From contig CAVTTR010000004.1 in assembly GCA_963737745.1 (NCBI GenBank), forward strand, positions 62,001-126,000: a stretch of 64,000 bases of DNA. The letters are read 5' to 3'. The notes beneath the pieces were generated by a model that did no database searches, was not told the DNA's origin, and was given only the letters and a program-made list of their open reading frames with translations. This document shows positions 9,677-20,529 of the stretch, in pieces (the stretch's first letter is position 1; each line of letters opens with the position of its first letter). Made by a program: the position numbers and the translations under genes. This DNA is from Bog-473 sp963737745. GTDB lineage: Bacteria; Actinomycetota; Acidimicrobiia; Acidimicrobiales; RAAP-2.

Positions 9677-9707
9677 TCTAGTTAAACGCTAGAGGGTAGT
9701 TCTCTAG
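9677..9707. promoter_or_regulatory. Overlapping CTAGA palindromes, candidate operator
   Basis: TCTAG at 9677-9681 is inverted by CTAGA at 9689-9693 (7-base spacer), and CTAGAG at 9689-9694 is inverted by CTCTAG at 9702-9707 (again a 7-base spacer). The evenly spaced inverted half-sites lie 9-39 bases before the exporter start. That is where a TetR- or MarR-type repressor of a drug exporter would bind. No such regulator gene is adjacent. Confidence 0.5.
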
Positions 9708-9715
9708 GCGCTATC

Positions 9716-11213
9716 ATGGCCCGCATCCAGTCCTCGCGGTCTCCCTCACGCCCGACGTCTACGACCTCCGGCGCCTCCGATCTCGGTCGGCGCCGGAACA
9801 ATCTGTTGTTGGCCACATTTTGCGTGGCCCAGCTCATTCTCGCTGTCGATATCACCGTCGTGGCCGTGGCAAACGCCACCATCGAACGTGAACTGCACTT
9901 CGACACTGCCAATCTGCAGTGGACGATCACGGCCTACTCCCTCACCTTTGGTGGCTTCCTTCTCCTCGGTGGCCGCATCGCCGACCTCTTCCCGCGCCAG
10001 CGGGTGTTCGTGCTGGGCGTCGGCGCCTTTGCACTGTGCTCGTTCGGCGCCGGCACCGCACACAATCTGATCGAGCTCGTGGCCGCCCGCGCCGCCCAGG
10101 GAGCCTGTGCTGCGGTGGTCTCTCCCGTTGTACTGGCGTTGCTGGCGGACACCTTCCCCGGAGGGGCCCGAGCGGCGCCGGGCCTACGGCTTTTGGGGCG
10201 TGGCGGGAGCCGCCGGTGGGGTGATCGGCTTCGTGCTTGGCGGGTTGCTGACCTCGTGGATCGGCTGGCGCTGGATCTTCTTCATCAACGTGCCGATCTG
10301 TGGTGCCGCCATTGCGGCCTTCCGCGTACTGGTGCCCGGGCGCATCACGCGGCCCACCACCCGGATGCGTCTCGACGTGCCGGGAGCCCTCATGGTCACC
10401 GCCGCCATCGGTTCTGTCATTTATGGGCTTGGCGAAGCCCAGTCGGATAGCTGGACGGCTGCGCCAGTGCTCGGCACCCTCTGTGCCGGTCCAGTGCTGC
10501 TCACCGCGTTCTATCTGTACGAACGCCGGTCGCCGACACCCCTCATTCCGCTTCAGCTGCTTTTCCGGCGTGAGTCTGTCGGCAACGTTCTGGGAATTCT
10601 GCGAGCTTCTGCGGGGATCTCCTCGCCCTTCCTTCTGCCGCTCTTCATGCAGCAGGTCTGGGGCTACTCAGCGGGGCGGGCCGGCGTCGGTGCCCTACCG
10701 ATGACCATCGGATTCGCAGTAGGAGCCCGGTTCGTTCCGCGCTTGAGAGATCACTTCGAGGAACGGCCCCTCATCGCCGTGGGCTTCGGACTGATGGCGC
10801 TCGGCGGGGTGCTTGTCGTCCTCGCCCCAGCACATTCGGAATACTTCGCCGCGATGATGCCCGCCATGTTCATCCGCTCGCTAGGGCAGGCTCTCGTCAT
10901 CATCCCCGTCATTGGATTTGTGACCGATGGGGTACCAAGTGATGAACGGGGTACTGTCGCCGGGCTCTACAACACCTCGCAACAATTGGGGAGTTCACTC
11001 GGACTTGCCGCGATTGCGACAATCGTGTCTGCGGCCACGCTGAGCGCCGGCAGCGGCGTGCTCGGCGAGTTGCACGGGATCCGGATCGGGTTCGACGTCT
11101 CAATCGGACTTGCCGTATTGGCGGGAGTCCTCACCCTCGCCGCCATGCCCCGTCGGAGCATCCAGGACGAGAGCGCGCTACCCGACGAACTTGCACACGG
11201 TGGTGTGATGTAG
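9716..11213 (+). CDS. DHA2-family MFS exporter (EmrB/QacA type), frameshifted
   Basis: Reconstructed product of about 499 residues with roughly 14 hydrophobic segments, the DHA2 drug:proton antiporter layout. TM1 carries the D in LILAVDITVVAVANATI and the A-loop reads GGRIADLFPRQRVF. The second half runs from WGVAGAAGGVIGFVLGG through IIPVIGFVTDGVPSDERG. The frame changes at about 10160, where an extra base in CCCCGGAGGGG shifts from the first frame (start 9716) to the second, which ends at 11213. Both halves are well conserved, so a single-base insertion is the simple reading. It is an inner-membrane protein, probably exporting a toxic intermediate or drug. Confidence 0.85.
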
Positions 11214-11398
11214 ACGGGAACAACCCGGGCGAGACCGGACATGAGTGCGTGTTTCTCTGTACGTACTCGGTTCCATTTCGTCAGATCCAACGCTCAATGC
11301 AAGGGCGATGGACGCCCAGTCCTGACGCTCGTCAGCCGCGATTGGACGTTATTGCAGGCCAAAATAGTAAGATTCGTGCCAAGCAATCGAGGAGACAA

Positions 11399-12260
11399 AT
11401 GAAAATCGAACGTGTCGGCGTGGTGGGCTGCGGTCTTATGGGCTCGGGCATCGCCGAGGCGTCAGCGCTGGCGGGTCTGGACGTGCGCGTTGTCGACCTC
11501 GACCGCACCGCGGTTGAGAGGGGTCGCGATCGGGTCGCTACATCGATTGACCGGGCCCAGAAACGGGACAAACTCAGCGAGGCCGAGGCCGAGGCGGCGC
11601 TGGGCCGCATCGAGTATTCGACCGACATGAGCTCATTGGCCGATCGCCAACTCGTCGTCGAAGCAGTGGTGGAAGCGGAGGCCGAGAAGGTGGCTCTCTT
11701 CGAAACACTGGACAAGGTCATCGAGTCTCCCGATGCGGTCCTGGCCTCGAACACCTCTTCCATCCCCATTATGAAGCTGGCTATGGCCACGACGCGTCCG
11801 AGCCAGGTCATAGGGATCCACTTCTTCAATCCCGTCCCTGTATTGCCGTTGGTGGAGCTCGTCCGCTCCTTGTTCACCAGTGATGAAACGGTGGCCACCG
11901 CCCACGATTACGCGACCAACCAACTCGGCAAGCAGGTCATCCGCTCACAAGACCGGGCCGGGTTCATCGTCAATGCCCTTCTGATCCCGTACATCCTCTC
12001 GGCCATGCGGATGTTGGAATCAGGTTTCGCCACGGCTGAGGACATCGATGCTGGCATGGTCAAGGGGTGCAATCACCCCATGGGCCCACTGGCTCTCGCC
12101 GACCTGATCGGGCTCGACACGATCGCGGCGATCGGCAAGTCGCTGTACGAGGAGTTCAGGGAGCCGCTCTATGCTCCGCCGCCGCTGCTCGCCCGCATGG
12201 TCGAAGCCGGCCTGCATGGCCGCAAGTCAGGCCGAGGGTTCTTATAGCTACGAGGCTTGA
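11399..12260 (+). CDS. 3-hydroxyacyl-CoA (3-hydroxybutyryl-CoA) dehydrogenase, C-terminal frameshift
   Basis: NAD+-dependent dehydrogenase of about 286 residues that oxidises 3-hydroxyacyl-CoA to 3-ketoacyl-CoA. The N-terminal Rossmann motif is GVVGCGLMGSGIAEASALAG. The catalytic His is in GIHFFNPVP paired with Glu in LVELV, and the family segment is GNHPMGPLALADLIGLD-like (CNHPMGPLALADLIG). I chose the ATG at 11399 because GAGGAGA precedes it; the longer frame upstream has no family similarity. Just before the end an extra T near 12243 creates a premature stop. The other frame gives the usual GFYSYEA ending with TGA at 12258-12260. The gene converges with and overlaps the acyl-CoA dehydrogenase by 13 bases. 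Confidence 0.92.
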
Positions 12261-14084
12261 CCAGAGGACGGCAGCGCCGACAAGCGTCCTGCGCCGGCGA
12301 GGATGGGGCGGCGAGAGTCCAGCTGTTCGAGCCACGAACTCGGTGGCGAAGAATTCGCATTCGGCCGCGATCTTCTGGGCTGCCACTAATCCCGAAGTGG
12401 CAGCACGCTCGGCTCGACGGATCATGAGCCACCCACCGACGGTCAGGCCCATGAGCTCGAGATAGGTTGTGGCGCCGGCCAACGCGTCTTCGGGAGCACG
12501 ATCGATCCGCAGAAGCAGTTGCTCTGTGACGGTCCGAAGCACAGCGACCGCGTCGGCCAGAATGGCGTAGCTCTCATGCAGATCGAGTGATGCTTCCGAA
12601 CCACCATTCGCCGTTTCTGCGATCTGATCGAGCAAGGCCCGAACCCATCGTCCACCCTCACGGGGAAGTTTGCGCGTTACCAGGTCAATCGCTTGGATCC
12701 CATTGGTACCCTCATAAATCGGAGCGATCCGAATATCGCGGAGTCGCTGGGCCATCCCGCTTTCTTCTATGAATCCGGCACCGCCGAGCACCTGCACTCC
12801 GGTGGAGGCCGCGGCAAAGCCGAGGTCTGAAGACCATGCTTTCGCCACGGGCGTGAGCAGGTCAAGGTACGCCTGAGCCGCCTCTCGCTTCTCAGGGTCC
12901 TCGGCATCACGAGCAATGTCTCTGTGGTACGTGGCGGTGTAGACGAGCAGGCGCCCGGCCAGGACGGACGTGCGCATGCTCAGCAACATGCGCCGTACGT
13001 CGGGGTGCTCGAGCAGGACCGAGCGCTGCGGCGGTCGGGTCCCGGCCGCCCGGCCCTGCTGACGCTCCTTGGAATACCTGTACGCGTGCTGGAACGCCCG
13101 CTCGGCCACACCCGGCCCCTGGACGCCGATGGCAAGGCGGGCCGCGTTCATCATGGTGAACATGGCCCGGATTCCACCGTGCTCAGCCCCCACCAATTCG
13201 CCAACGGCCCCGTCGAACTCCATGACGCACGTCGGACTGGCATGGATGCCGAGCTTCTCTTCGAGCCGCAAGCACCTGACCGCATTGGGCTGACCCAAGG
13301 CACCATCACGCGTCACCATGACCTTGGGGACGAGGAACAACGACAATCCCTTGGTCCCGGCGGGCGCGCCAGGTGTGCGAGCCAGTACGAGGTGCAGGAT
13401 GTTTTCGGTCAGATCGTGCTGGCCCCAGGTGATGAAGATCTTCGTGCCCGAGACGTGCCAACTGCCCTGACCGTCGGGCACCGCCTGAGTCCGAATCTCG
13501 CCGAGGTCAGAGCCCGCCTCGGGCTCGGTCAGGTTCATCGTCCCGCTCCACTCGCCGGTGAGGAGTCTTGGAAGGTACCGCGACCGTTGCTCCTCTGTGC
13601 CCCAGGCCAGCAGCAGCTCAATGCCGCTATGGGTGAGCACCGGATTGAGCGAGAGGGCCAGGTTGGCCGAGGCCAACATCTCTTGGAGAGCAATACCGAC
13701 GAGTGAGGGCAGGCCGCCGCCTCCATGGTCGGGAGGGAACTGCGCCGCGCCCCAGCCACTCTTCACGTACTGGGCGTAGGCCTCTTTGAACCCACTCGGC
13801 GTCGTGACCATTCCGGTGGTCGGATCGAGTACTGATCCTTGCGTGTCCCCGATCCGATCCGTGGGCCCCACCACATCGGATGCAAACCGCCCGAATTCGG
13901 CCAGCGCCAGCTCGACGCTCTCCCGGTCCACGTCCGCATGCGCCGGCAACGCCAGTACCTCGTCGAGCCCCGCCACGTCCAGCGCCAGCACGATGTCGTC
14001 GATGGGAGCTTCGTAGTCGCCCAACCCGGCAGACCCGGTTGGTTCGCTGCGCTCTCCTGTCGTGCGTACGTGCATGGTTGTCAC
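12248..14084 (-). CDS. Acyl-CoA dehydrogenase with C-terminal extension (FadE5-like), 3' frameshift
   Basis: A large FAD acyl-CoA dehydrogenase of about 610 residues introducing an alpha,beta double bond. Visible motifs are NLTEPEAGSDLGEIRTQA (FAD/substrate loop), GGAGFIEESGMAQRLRDIR and IYEGTNGIQAIDLV with the catalytic-base Glu, followed by the extra C-terminal helical domain of the FadE5 group (medium-to-long-chain acyl-CoA). Near 12312-12320 the reading frame slips. The corrected frame ends ILAGAGRLSALPSSGQAS at 12248, whereas the uncorrected frame runs on into arginine-rich nonsense. The GTG start at 14084 overlaps the B12-subunit stop codon (GTGA), so the gene is translationally coupled to the mutase operon. 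Confidence 0.92.
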
Positions 14085-14501
14085 TGTATCGAGGACACCT
14101 CTCCAGCCGCCGCCACGACGGCGGCGATCACTTCTTCGTTCGAAGCTCCCGGGCCGAGCACGGCGGCGATGCCCGCCGCCTTCAGGAGCGGCACGTCGGC
14201 CGGCGGCACGATGCCACCCACCACGACGGGCGTGGGCAGACCCGCCGCCCTGAGCGCTTCGACCACAGCCGGGGCCAGTGTCATATGGGCCCCGTTGTGC
14301 ATCGACACACCGACCAAGTCGACGTCTTCTTGCATGGTGATGGCCACGATGGAATCAGTGGTTTGGCGTAGGCCGGCGTAAATCACCTCACAGCCCAGCG
14401 TCGCGAAGAATCCGGGCCACGATGCGCAGACCGCGATCGTGGCCATCGAGCCCGACCTTGGCCACCAGCACCCGCAGGGGGTGGTCGGGTGCGCTCGTCA
14501 C
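14081..14501 (-). CDS. B12-binding subunit of acyl-CoA mutase, frameshifted
   Basis: A reconstructed 139-residue cobalamin-binding domain. The N-terminal part reads VLVAKVGLDGHDRG, containing the DxHxxG motif whose His is the lower cobalt ligand. After an extra G at about 14395 the sequence continues in the next frame as EVIYAGLRQT, VGVSMHNGAHM and VVVGGIVPPADV. These are all standard for the stand-alone small subunit of methylmalonyl-/isobutyryl-CoA mutases. The GTG start at 14501 is 10 bases after the large-subunit stop. It would bind adenosylcobalamin and cap the barrel of the large subunit. Confidence 0.9.
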
Positions 14502-14511
14502 GAGTGCCCCA

Positions 14512-16140
<1,629 letters not shown>

Positions 16141-16248
16141 GCGCAGATTCTACTTCAACGTCAAACTAAATCATACTGCTGGCCGAGTTTTCGCCGCCTG
16201 TTTCCGGCGACCCTCAGACATGGTCCGCCAAGGCCGTCGCTCAACGGT

Positions 16249-17219
16249 TCAACTGAGACATGTCCGCTTGAAGGCCCCTGCCACGTCCGCATCCGGTGAC
16301 GCCGCCTCGTGTCGCTCGAGGTCCTCGGGGTCGAGTTGGATCTGGAGGGACCCACGTTCTCCTCGAGATAGCGCACCCGCTTCGTTCCCGGGATCGGGAC
16401 CACATCCGGACCCTGGGCCAGCACCCAGGCCAGGGCGAGCTGGCTGGCCGTCGCTCCTTTCTCCTCGGCGATCTCGCGCACCTGATTGACGAGCTCGAGG
16501 TTTTTGGCGAAGTTCTCACCCTGAAAGCGCGGGAAGTTCCGGCGTACATCGTCGGGATCGAGGTCGTCGACCGAACGGATCTCTCCGGACAAGAAGCCTC
16601 GGCCGAGGGGCGAGTAGGCCACGAACCCGATCGAGAGCTCGCGGACCGTCGCCAGAACTTCGTTGTTCTCGGGATCACGCGTCCAGAGCGAATACTCGCT
16701 CTGGAGGGCCGCCATGGGATGGGTGGCGTGCGCTCGACGGATCGTCTCGGGCGCCGCTTCGGAGATGCCGAGATAGCGGACCTTGCCCGCCTCGACCAGC
16801 TGACCCATGGCCCCCCATGTCTCCTCGATCGGCGTGTCGGTATCCACCCGGTGCTGGTAGTAGAGGTCGATCACGTCCACGCCCAGGCGCTCCAGGGAGG
16901 CATCGCATGAAGCAATCACATAGTCAGGGCGCCCGTTGACCCCTCCTCGGCTTCCGTCAGGATTCCGAGCGATCCCGAACTTGGTGGCCACGACGACCTC
17001 CTCGCGATGCCCCTGAATCGCTCGTCCAACCAGGCGTTCGTTCGTGAAAGGCCCGTAGAAGTCAGAGGTGTCGAAAAACGTGACGCCGAGGTCGAGCGCC
17101 CGTTGGATGGTGTTGAGGGCCTCCTCCTCGTCCAACCGACCGTAGAAGGCGGACATGCCCATGCAACCGAGGCCCTCGGCCGAAACCTTTAGCCCCTGTC
17201 CCAGGCTGCGCTGTTCCAC
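16249..17219 (-). CDS. Aldo/keto reductase, 3' frameshift
   Basis: A second aldo/keto reductase, unrelated in detail to the one at the left end. Catalytic residues appear in order: Asp and Tyr in FFDTSDFYGPFTNE, Lys in VVVATKFGI and His in LYYQHRVD. The NADPH-binding end PIPGTKRVRYLEENVG is present. Near 16348 a base is missing. The next frame restores IQLDPEDLERHEAA and ends in AFKRTCLS at 16249, giving a normal 323 residues; without correction the frame runs into unrelated sequence to 16161. It lies 108 bases upstream of the mutase on the same strand, so it may be cotranscribed. Confidence 0.9.
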
Positions 17220-17365
17220 GTCGTTCTCCCTACTTCCGTTCTGTCTCGACGAGCGCTCTCCGCCCGCGTGCTCCTCAGCTCAGATGTCCTGATCCGATAA
17301 CAGTCATGTTTCTCGCAGGCTGTTCGCCTCCCACGGAGACGAGCCAGGGAGCCGGGAACGGCGGG

Positions 17366-18637
17366 TTAATTCGCCCCGGTCCAGTTCGCGGCGTCGCGCA
17401 GGACTTCGTTGAACGGCTTTTTGGTATCGAAGCTAGGTTCACGCGGGAGGCCAAGCACTCGTTCGCCGATCCCATTTCGCTGCATCTCGTTCGTGCCCCC
17501 GGCGATGGACATGAAGCGACCGTTGAGGTACGAGTGCGACAGATCCGGCCCCGCTGGGTCGTCTGGATCCCACGACATCGCACCCGCGCCACCGATCTCC
17601 ACGGCGAGCCGGGCCCGGATCGGGTTGTATGTCCCAGCGAAGAGCTTTCCGTACGCGGCGACGCCGGGATTGAGACGTCCGACCGTAGCCATCTCCCCGA
17701 TGCGCGCCGCCAGTGCTCGGCCGACGAAGTCGTTCGTGTGGGCCCGCGCCAACTTTTGGCGCACAGTCGGGTCTTCGAGGCGTCCGGCTTGGCGGGCCAA
17801 TCTCACGAGATCCGGCGCCAGGGGACCGGGGCCGGCAATTCCACTTCCATCGCTAGGCCGGCCCGCCCCGCGCTCGAGGACCAACATCGTCTGGGTGACG
17901 GTCCATCCCTGATTGACCTCACCGACGCGGTTGCCGTCGGGGATTGCCACGTCGTCGAAAAAGTCCTCGCAGAACTCGGACTGGTCGTTGATCTGGCGGA
18001 TCGGCCTGATGGTCACACCCGGGGCGTGACAGGGGACGGCGAACCAGGTGAGGCCGCTGTGCTTGGGCACCTCCCAGTTCGTGCGGGCGAGACACAAACC
18101 CCAATCGGCCAGATGGGCATAGGTACTCCAGATCTTCTGACCGTTGAGGATCCACTGATCCCCGTCACTGACTGCGCTCGTGCGCGCGCCGGCCAGGTCC
18201 GAACCCGAGGAGGGCTCGGAAAAGAATTGGCAGACGAGGGCCTCCCCCGCCAGCACCTTGGGCACGAACCAACTCAGCAGTTCGGGGGAACCGTGGGCGA
18301 TCATGGTCGGAACGCAAATCTGGAACGTCGTCCCCGACAAGATGCCGAACTGGGGCATCACATAGTCCTGGGCTTCCTCGGCAAAGATGGCGTCGTACTT
18401 GGGCGGCAGTCCGCCACCGCCGTATTCCTTCGGCCACGAGATGCCGGCGTAACCCCCCTCGTAGAGCTTGCGCTGCAGGGCGCGGTTGGTCGCCATGACC
18501 TCGGGTGTGTAGTGATCGACGGTGTGCCAGATGGCGGGACCATCGCGAAGCTCGAGGTTGTCGGCCAGCCAGGTCCGCGCCTGCGCCCTGAAGTCGTCCA
18601 CGTCAGGGATTGCTTCGGTCGAGATGCTGATGGTCAT
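17366..18637 (-). CDS. Acyl-CoA dehydrogenase, alpha-type partner
   Basis: A 423-residue acyl-CoA dehydrogenase. It has GISWPKEYGGGGLPP near the N-terminus, the central QFFSEPSSGSDLAGARTSA loop and the end SIAGGTNEMQRNGIGERVLG that binds FAD across the dimer. Such proteins in actinobacterial steroid and bile-acid clusters (FadE26/28 type) pair with a second diverged subunit to make alpha2beta2 enzymes, and the next gene upstream is exactly that type. The ATG follows the partner's stop TAG by 9 bases, and the stop itself sits inside the AGGAGGGG ribosome binding site. Likely substrate: an acyl-CoA with a bulky ring or branched chain. Confidence 0.93.
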   Translation of the reverse strand: MTISISTEAIPDVDDFRAQARTWLADNLELRDGPAIWHTVDHYTPEVMATNRALQRKLYEGGYAGISWPKEYGGGGLPPKYDAIFAEEAQDYVMPQFGILSGTTFQICVPTMIAHGSPELLSWFVPKVLAGEALVCQFFSEPSSGSDLAGARTSAVSDGDQWILNGQKIWSTYAHLADWGLCLARTNWEVPKHSGLTWFAVPCHAPGVTIRPIRQINDQSEFCEDFFDDVAIPDGNRVGEVNQGWTVTQTMLVLERGAGRPSDGSGIAGPGPLAPDLVRLARQAGRLEDPTVRQKLARAHTNDFVGRALAARIGEMATVGRLNPGVAAYGKLFAGTYNPIRARLAVEIGGAGAMSWDPDDPAGPDLSHSYLNGRFMSIAGGTNEMQRNGIGERVLGLPREPSFDTKKPFNEVLRDAANWTGAN

Positions 18638-18646
18638 ATGCCCCTC

Positions 18647-19771
18647 CTAAATTCCATGGGCCACACAGATCTGCTCACGCTGAAAGTCCGGCTGCCCGTA
18701 CAAGAGGTTGTTCGAGGTGATCCGGCGAAGAAAAAGATGGGAGTCGTGTTCCCAGGTGTAACCGATTCCTCCGAACACTTGAAAGCAGCCCTGGGCAATG
18801 TCTATCCCGGTATCGCCGATCCACGCCTTTGCCATGCGGGCGATTTCCACCGCGTCGGTCGCCCCCGTCTGCGCTGCCCGTGTGGCGGCTACGGCCACCG
18901 CCTTTCCGACCTCGAGCGAGAGACTCAAATCGGCCAGTTGGTGCTTGATGGCCTGGAACGAGCCGATCGGGCGTCCGAAGGCGATGCGGTCCACCGCATA
19001 CTTTCGGGCCATCTCGAACAGAACATCCATCGCGCCGATCGACTCTGCTACCGACAGCACGAGTGCCGTGTGCAGTTGGGCTTCGACCTGCGGCCATGCA
19101 GTAGTGGGGTGGCCCACCACTTCAGTGTTTTCGACCCGCGCTGCATCGAAGCGCACCGTGGCGAATCGCTGTGTGATGTCGTGGGAACGAAGCGGGGTGA
19201 CGACGATTCCATCGCGGTGCAACGGAACGAGGAACTGGCTCAGCCCCGACCCGTCGGAGGCGGAAAGAAGAAGCCACTCCCCCACGTGGGCGTCCTGGAC
19301 CATCCCGACTTCGCCCGAAAGCACGTAGTGATCGCCTTGTGCGATGGCCTGCACGGTCGAGTCGGGGTTCCACGCTCCGGGGACGCCCGTTACGGCCCAG
19401 GTGGCGATCGATTCGCCACCTACGATGGCCGGGAGTACCTCAGACTGTTGTGACGCGCTGCCGAATCGCGCCAGCGCCTGGGCCACGACATTCATGGGGA
19501 TGAAGGCGCCTGGCTGCAAGCCCCGACCTCGCTCCTCGGCGATCGTCGCCAGGTCGCGCATTCCCTCGCCCGAAACGCTGCCCCCGCCCAACTCCTCGGG
19601 TACCAGCATGGAGAACCACCCGAGTTCCCCGGCCCGGACCATATAGTCCGCAGGCAGTCCGGTCTCACTCTCCACCAACTGCCGTACCGTCTCGAGGGGT
19701 ACGGCCTCCTGAATGAATTTGGCAGCGGTTGACCGCAGTAATTCCTGGTCCTCTGTGAGTTCGACTTCCAT
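18647..19771 (-). CDS. Acyl-CoA dehydrogenase, beta-type partner
   Basis: A 374-residue diverged acyl-CoA dehydrogenase. The N-terminal helices start ELTEDQELLRSTAAKFIQE and the middle contains the less conserved TWAVTGVPGAWNPDSTVQA loop. The C-terminus has FGGIGYTWEHDSHLFLRR in place of the usual GGTNE segment. This W-E-H-D signature is typical of the beta subunit (FadE27/29/34-like) of heterotetrameric steroid-type dehydrogenases. It lies between the Rieske ferredoxin gene and the alpha partner in one operon, so the three products probably work together. Electron transfer to the Rieske protein is a guess; ETF is the usual acceptor. Confidence 0.92.
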   Translation of the reverse strand: MEVELTEDQELLRSTAAKFIQEAVPLETVRQLVESETGLPADYMVRAGELGWFSMLVPEELGGGSVSGEGMRDLATIAEERGRGLQPGAFIPMNVVAQALARFGSASQQSEVLPAIVGGESIATWAVTGVPGAWNPDSTVQAIAQGDHYVLSGEVGMVQDAHVGEWLLLSASDGSGLSQFLVPLHRDGIVVTPLRSHDITQRFATVRFDAARVENTEVVGHPTTAWPQVEAQLHTALVLSVAESIGAMDVLFEMARKYAVDRIAFGRPIGSFQAIKHQLADLSLSLEVGKAVAVAATRAAQTGATDAVEIARMAKAWIGDTGIDIAQGCFQVFGGIGYTWEHDSHLFLRRITSNNLLYGQPDFQREQICVAHGI

Positions 19772-19815
19772 ACGTCAGGCCTCAGTCTCGGTTGCGTAAG
19801 CCTTTGTCGCCATCG

Positions 19816-20142
19816 TTACCACGGCAGTCGGACTTGCACGACGCCATCCACCACTCGGGTTTCGTAGGTCGGCAAGGTGCCACTCCAGCCATCCTGTGAG
19901 GGCACGACGCACTGTCCGGACGTCACGTCGAACATCGAGTTGTGTCCCGGGCACATGATGAAACGGCCTCGCATGAGGGGGAGGCCGCCGAGTTGCGTGG
20001 CTTGGTGCGGGCACTCATTCGAGAAGGCCCACATGGTCCCTTCGACGTTGGCCAAGGCCACGGGCGTCCCGTCGACATCGACGGTGGCTGTACTGCCCGG
20101 CTCAACCCAGTCGTCGGGAGCGGCATCGATGAAATCGCTCAC
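19816..20142 (-). CDS. Rieske-type [2Fe-2S] ferredoxin
   Basis: A 108-residue small Rieske protein. The cluster ligands are arranged as CPH (ECPHQATQLGG) and CPGH (MCPGHNSMFDVTSG), that is C-x-H and C-x2-H about 19 residues apart. No membrane anchor is present, so it is soluble like the ferredoxins of ring-hydroxylating dioxygenases. The start appears to be GTG at 20142. First gene of an operon with the paired acyl-CoA dehydrogenases 44 bases downstream; no oxygenase subunit is nearby. It might serve the P450 or an oxygenase elsewhere. A regulator-like palindrome lies about 85 bases upstream. Confidence 0.9.
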   Translation of the reverse strand: MSDFIDAAPDDWVEPGSTATVDVDGTPVALANVEGTMWAFSNECPHQATQLGGLPLMRGRFIMCPGHNSMFDVTSGQCVVPSQDGWSGTLPTYETRVVDGVVQVRLPW

Positions 20143-20529
20143 GGTCGTGTGATCCTCATCAGTGACTTCTGGGAGGGGGGAATGGCACTCTTCATTTCAT
20201 CGATATCCTATAGTCTCGTTGGAGTGGTCACCCGAAAAACGGGCTCGACCACGGCTTTCAGGGCAGACCATGATTCCACGGCCCGCTCAACCAAAACGGT
20301 CTAGCAGACAAAACTGGGCTTCGCTCACGGCCCTCCCCCGGTCCTCTCGTCCTCACCACGAGGTCGAGGATCCGTGATCTCCAGCCAGCCGGTTTGACGG
20401 TCTTCGCCCGGAAGCGTACTCTCGCCACGGACAGAGGCGTCCTCTCTCTCGCAGAGTGAAGAGGAATGGCGATCCGTGGTCTCGGTTCGGCGCGGCATCG
20501 ATACTGACGTACGGAAGAGGTGGGGGCCG
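20143..20529. other. Divergent intergenic region between two ACAD operons
   Basis: About 390 bases separate the Rieske/ACAD operon (leftward) from the ACAD/hydratase operon (rightward). It must contain both promoters. The clearest element is the palindrome at 20224-20252. No ORF in it has recognisable similarity. Confidence 0.5.
20224..20252. promoter_or_regulatory. Interrupted palindrome, candidate operator
   Basis: GTGGTC at 20224-20229 is inverted by GACCAC at 20247-20252. Inside them CCCG (20231-20234) is inverted by CGGG (20240-20243) around AAAAA. It is off-centre by two bases and sits between divergent operons. A repressor site for both operons is plausible; a transcript hairpin is the alternative. 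Confidence 0.45.

Noticed and set aside
17306..19453. Long plus-strand ORF of about 715 codons
   Set aside because: It is the complement of the two acyl-CoA dehydrogenases, whose motifs are complete; high GC opens long antisense frames.
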